A DNA stretch of 13,350 nucleotides, from positions 1-13,350 of the forward strand of contig VBJP01000061.1 in assembly GCA_005880165.1 (NCBI GenBank), in the 5' to 3' direction. The notes under the pieces are model-generated. The model made no database searches, was not told the DNA's origin, and saw only the letters and a program-made list of their open reading frames with translations. Positions 13,237-13,350 of the stretch are shown here, one piece after another (positions within the stretch are counted from its first letter, which is position 1; each line of letters starts with the position of its first letter). Source of the stretch: Chloroflexota bacterium (GTDB lineage Bacteria; Chloroflexota; Limnocylindria; QHBO01). Made by a program: the position numbers and the translations under genes.

Positions 13237-13350
13237 TGCGGCTCGAGGGCAAGGTCGTGGTCATCACCGGGGCTGGGAGCGGGATGGGGCGCGTCGCGGC
13301 CCAGATGTTCGCCGCGGAGGGCGCCAAGGTGGTGGTCGCCGAGTTCGACG
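13236..13350 (+). CDS. Short-chain dehydrogenase/reductase, 3' end cut by window edge
   Basis: Only the first 38 residues lie in the window. They contain the Rossmann start GKVVVITGAGSGMGR, with the classical SDR TGxxxGxG cofactor motif at residues 11-18, then VAAQMFAAEGAKVVVAEFD, whose terminal acidic residue (D38) suggests NAD(H) preference. The ATG shares its A with the preceding TGA (TGATG), so it is translationally coupled to the glutamine-synthetase-like gene. The likely job is oxidation of an alcohol or related intermediate in the same pathway; the substrate is not predictable from this fragment. Confidence 0.9.
   Translation, partial: MRLEGKVVVITGAGSGMGRVAAQMFAAEGAKVVVAEFD

Overview
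The window is GC-rich, with third codon positions almost all G or C, and is densely packed with bacterial genes. Gene content (PPK1, CYTH-CHAD, a Nudix/histidine-phosphatase fusion, a GH15 enzyme, a glutamine-synthetase-like enzyme with an APC permease) suggests a high-GC environmental bacterium such as an Actinomycetota or Chloroflexota member. The sequence alone does not settle which. No rRNA, tRNA, CRISPR array, transposase or phage gene was seen.

Left part, plus strand (3-4191): the C-terminal two thirds of polyphosphate kinase (ppk1), then a CYTH-CHAD protein (20-nt overlap), a Nudix plus histidine-phosphatase fusion of MutT1 type (1-nt overlap), and a half-length TauE/SafE-type membrane protein. 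Three of the four belong to families that make, bind or hydrolyse polyphosphate or nucleoside polyphosphates, so this reads as a polyphosphate operon.

Middle part, minus strand (9789 down to 4188): a GH15 glucoamylase/trehalase-type enzyme split by a one-base frameshift, a PAS histidine kinase, a receiver-only response regulator overlapping the kinase by 14 nt, an untracked 38-residue single-pass membrane protein, a DUF47 (PhoU-like) protein and a PiT-type phosphate permease. Gaps are at most 42 nt, so a single transcript is plausible. Its last gene runs tail-to-tail into the polyphosphate operon, with the two stop codons overlapping at 4188-4191. Phosphate import and polyphosphate storage therefore sit side by side, and the two-component pair is the obvious candidate for a control element.

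Right part, plus strand (10085-13350): after a 295-nt divergent intergenic region with a perfect short palindrome, an APC-superfamily amino acid/amine permease, a strong GC hairpin, a glutamine-synthetase-like ligase of the gamma-glutamyl-amine type, and the start of a short-chain dehydrogenase fused to it by a TGATG overlap. This looks like uptake plus gamma-glutamylation and oxidation of an amine or amino acid, with the substrate unknown.

The points most worth a second look are the GH15 frameshift, the 38-residue membrane protein translationally coupled to DUF47, the loss of the second catalytic histidine in the phosphatase half of the Nudix fusion, and the regulatory palindrome and hairpins. 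No clearly new multi-gene system was found. The nearest candidate is the kinase/receiver/mini-membrane-protein/DUF47/PiT unit.
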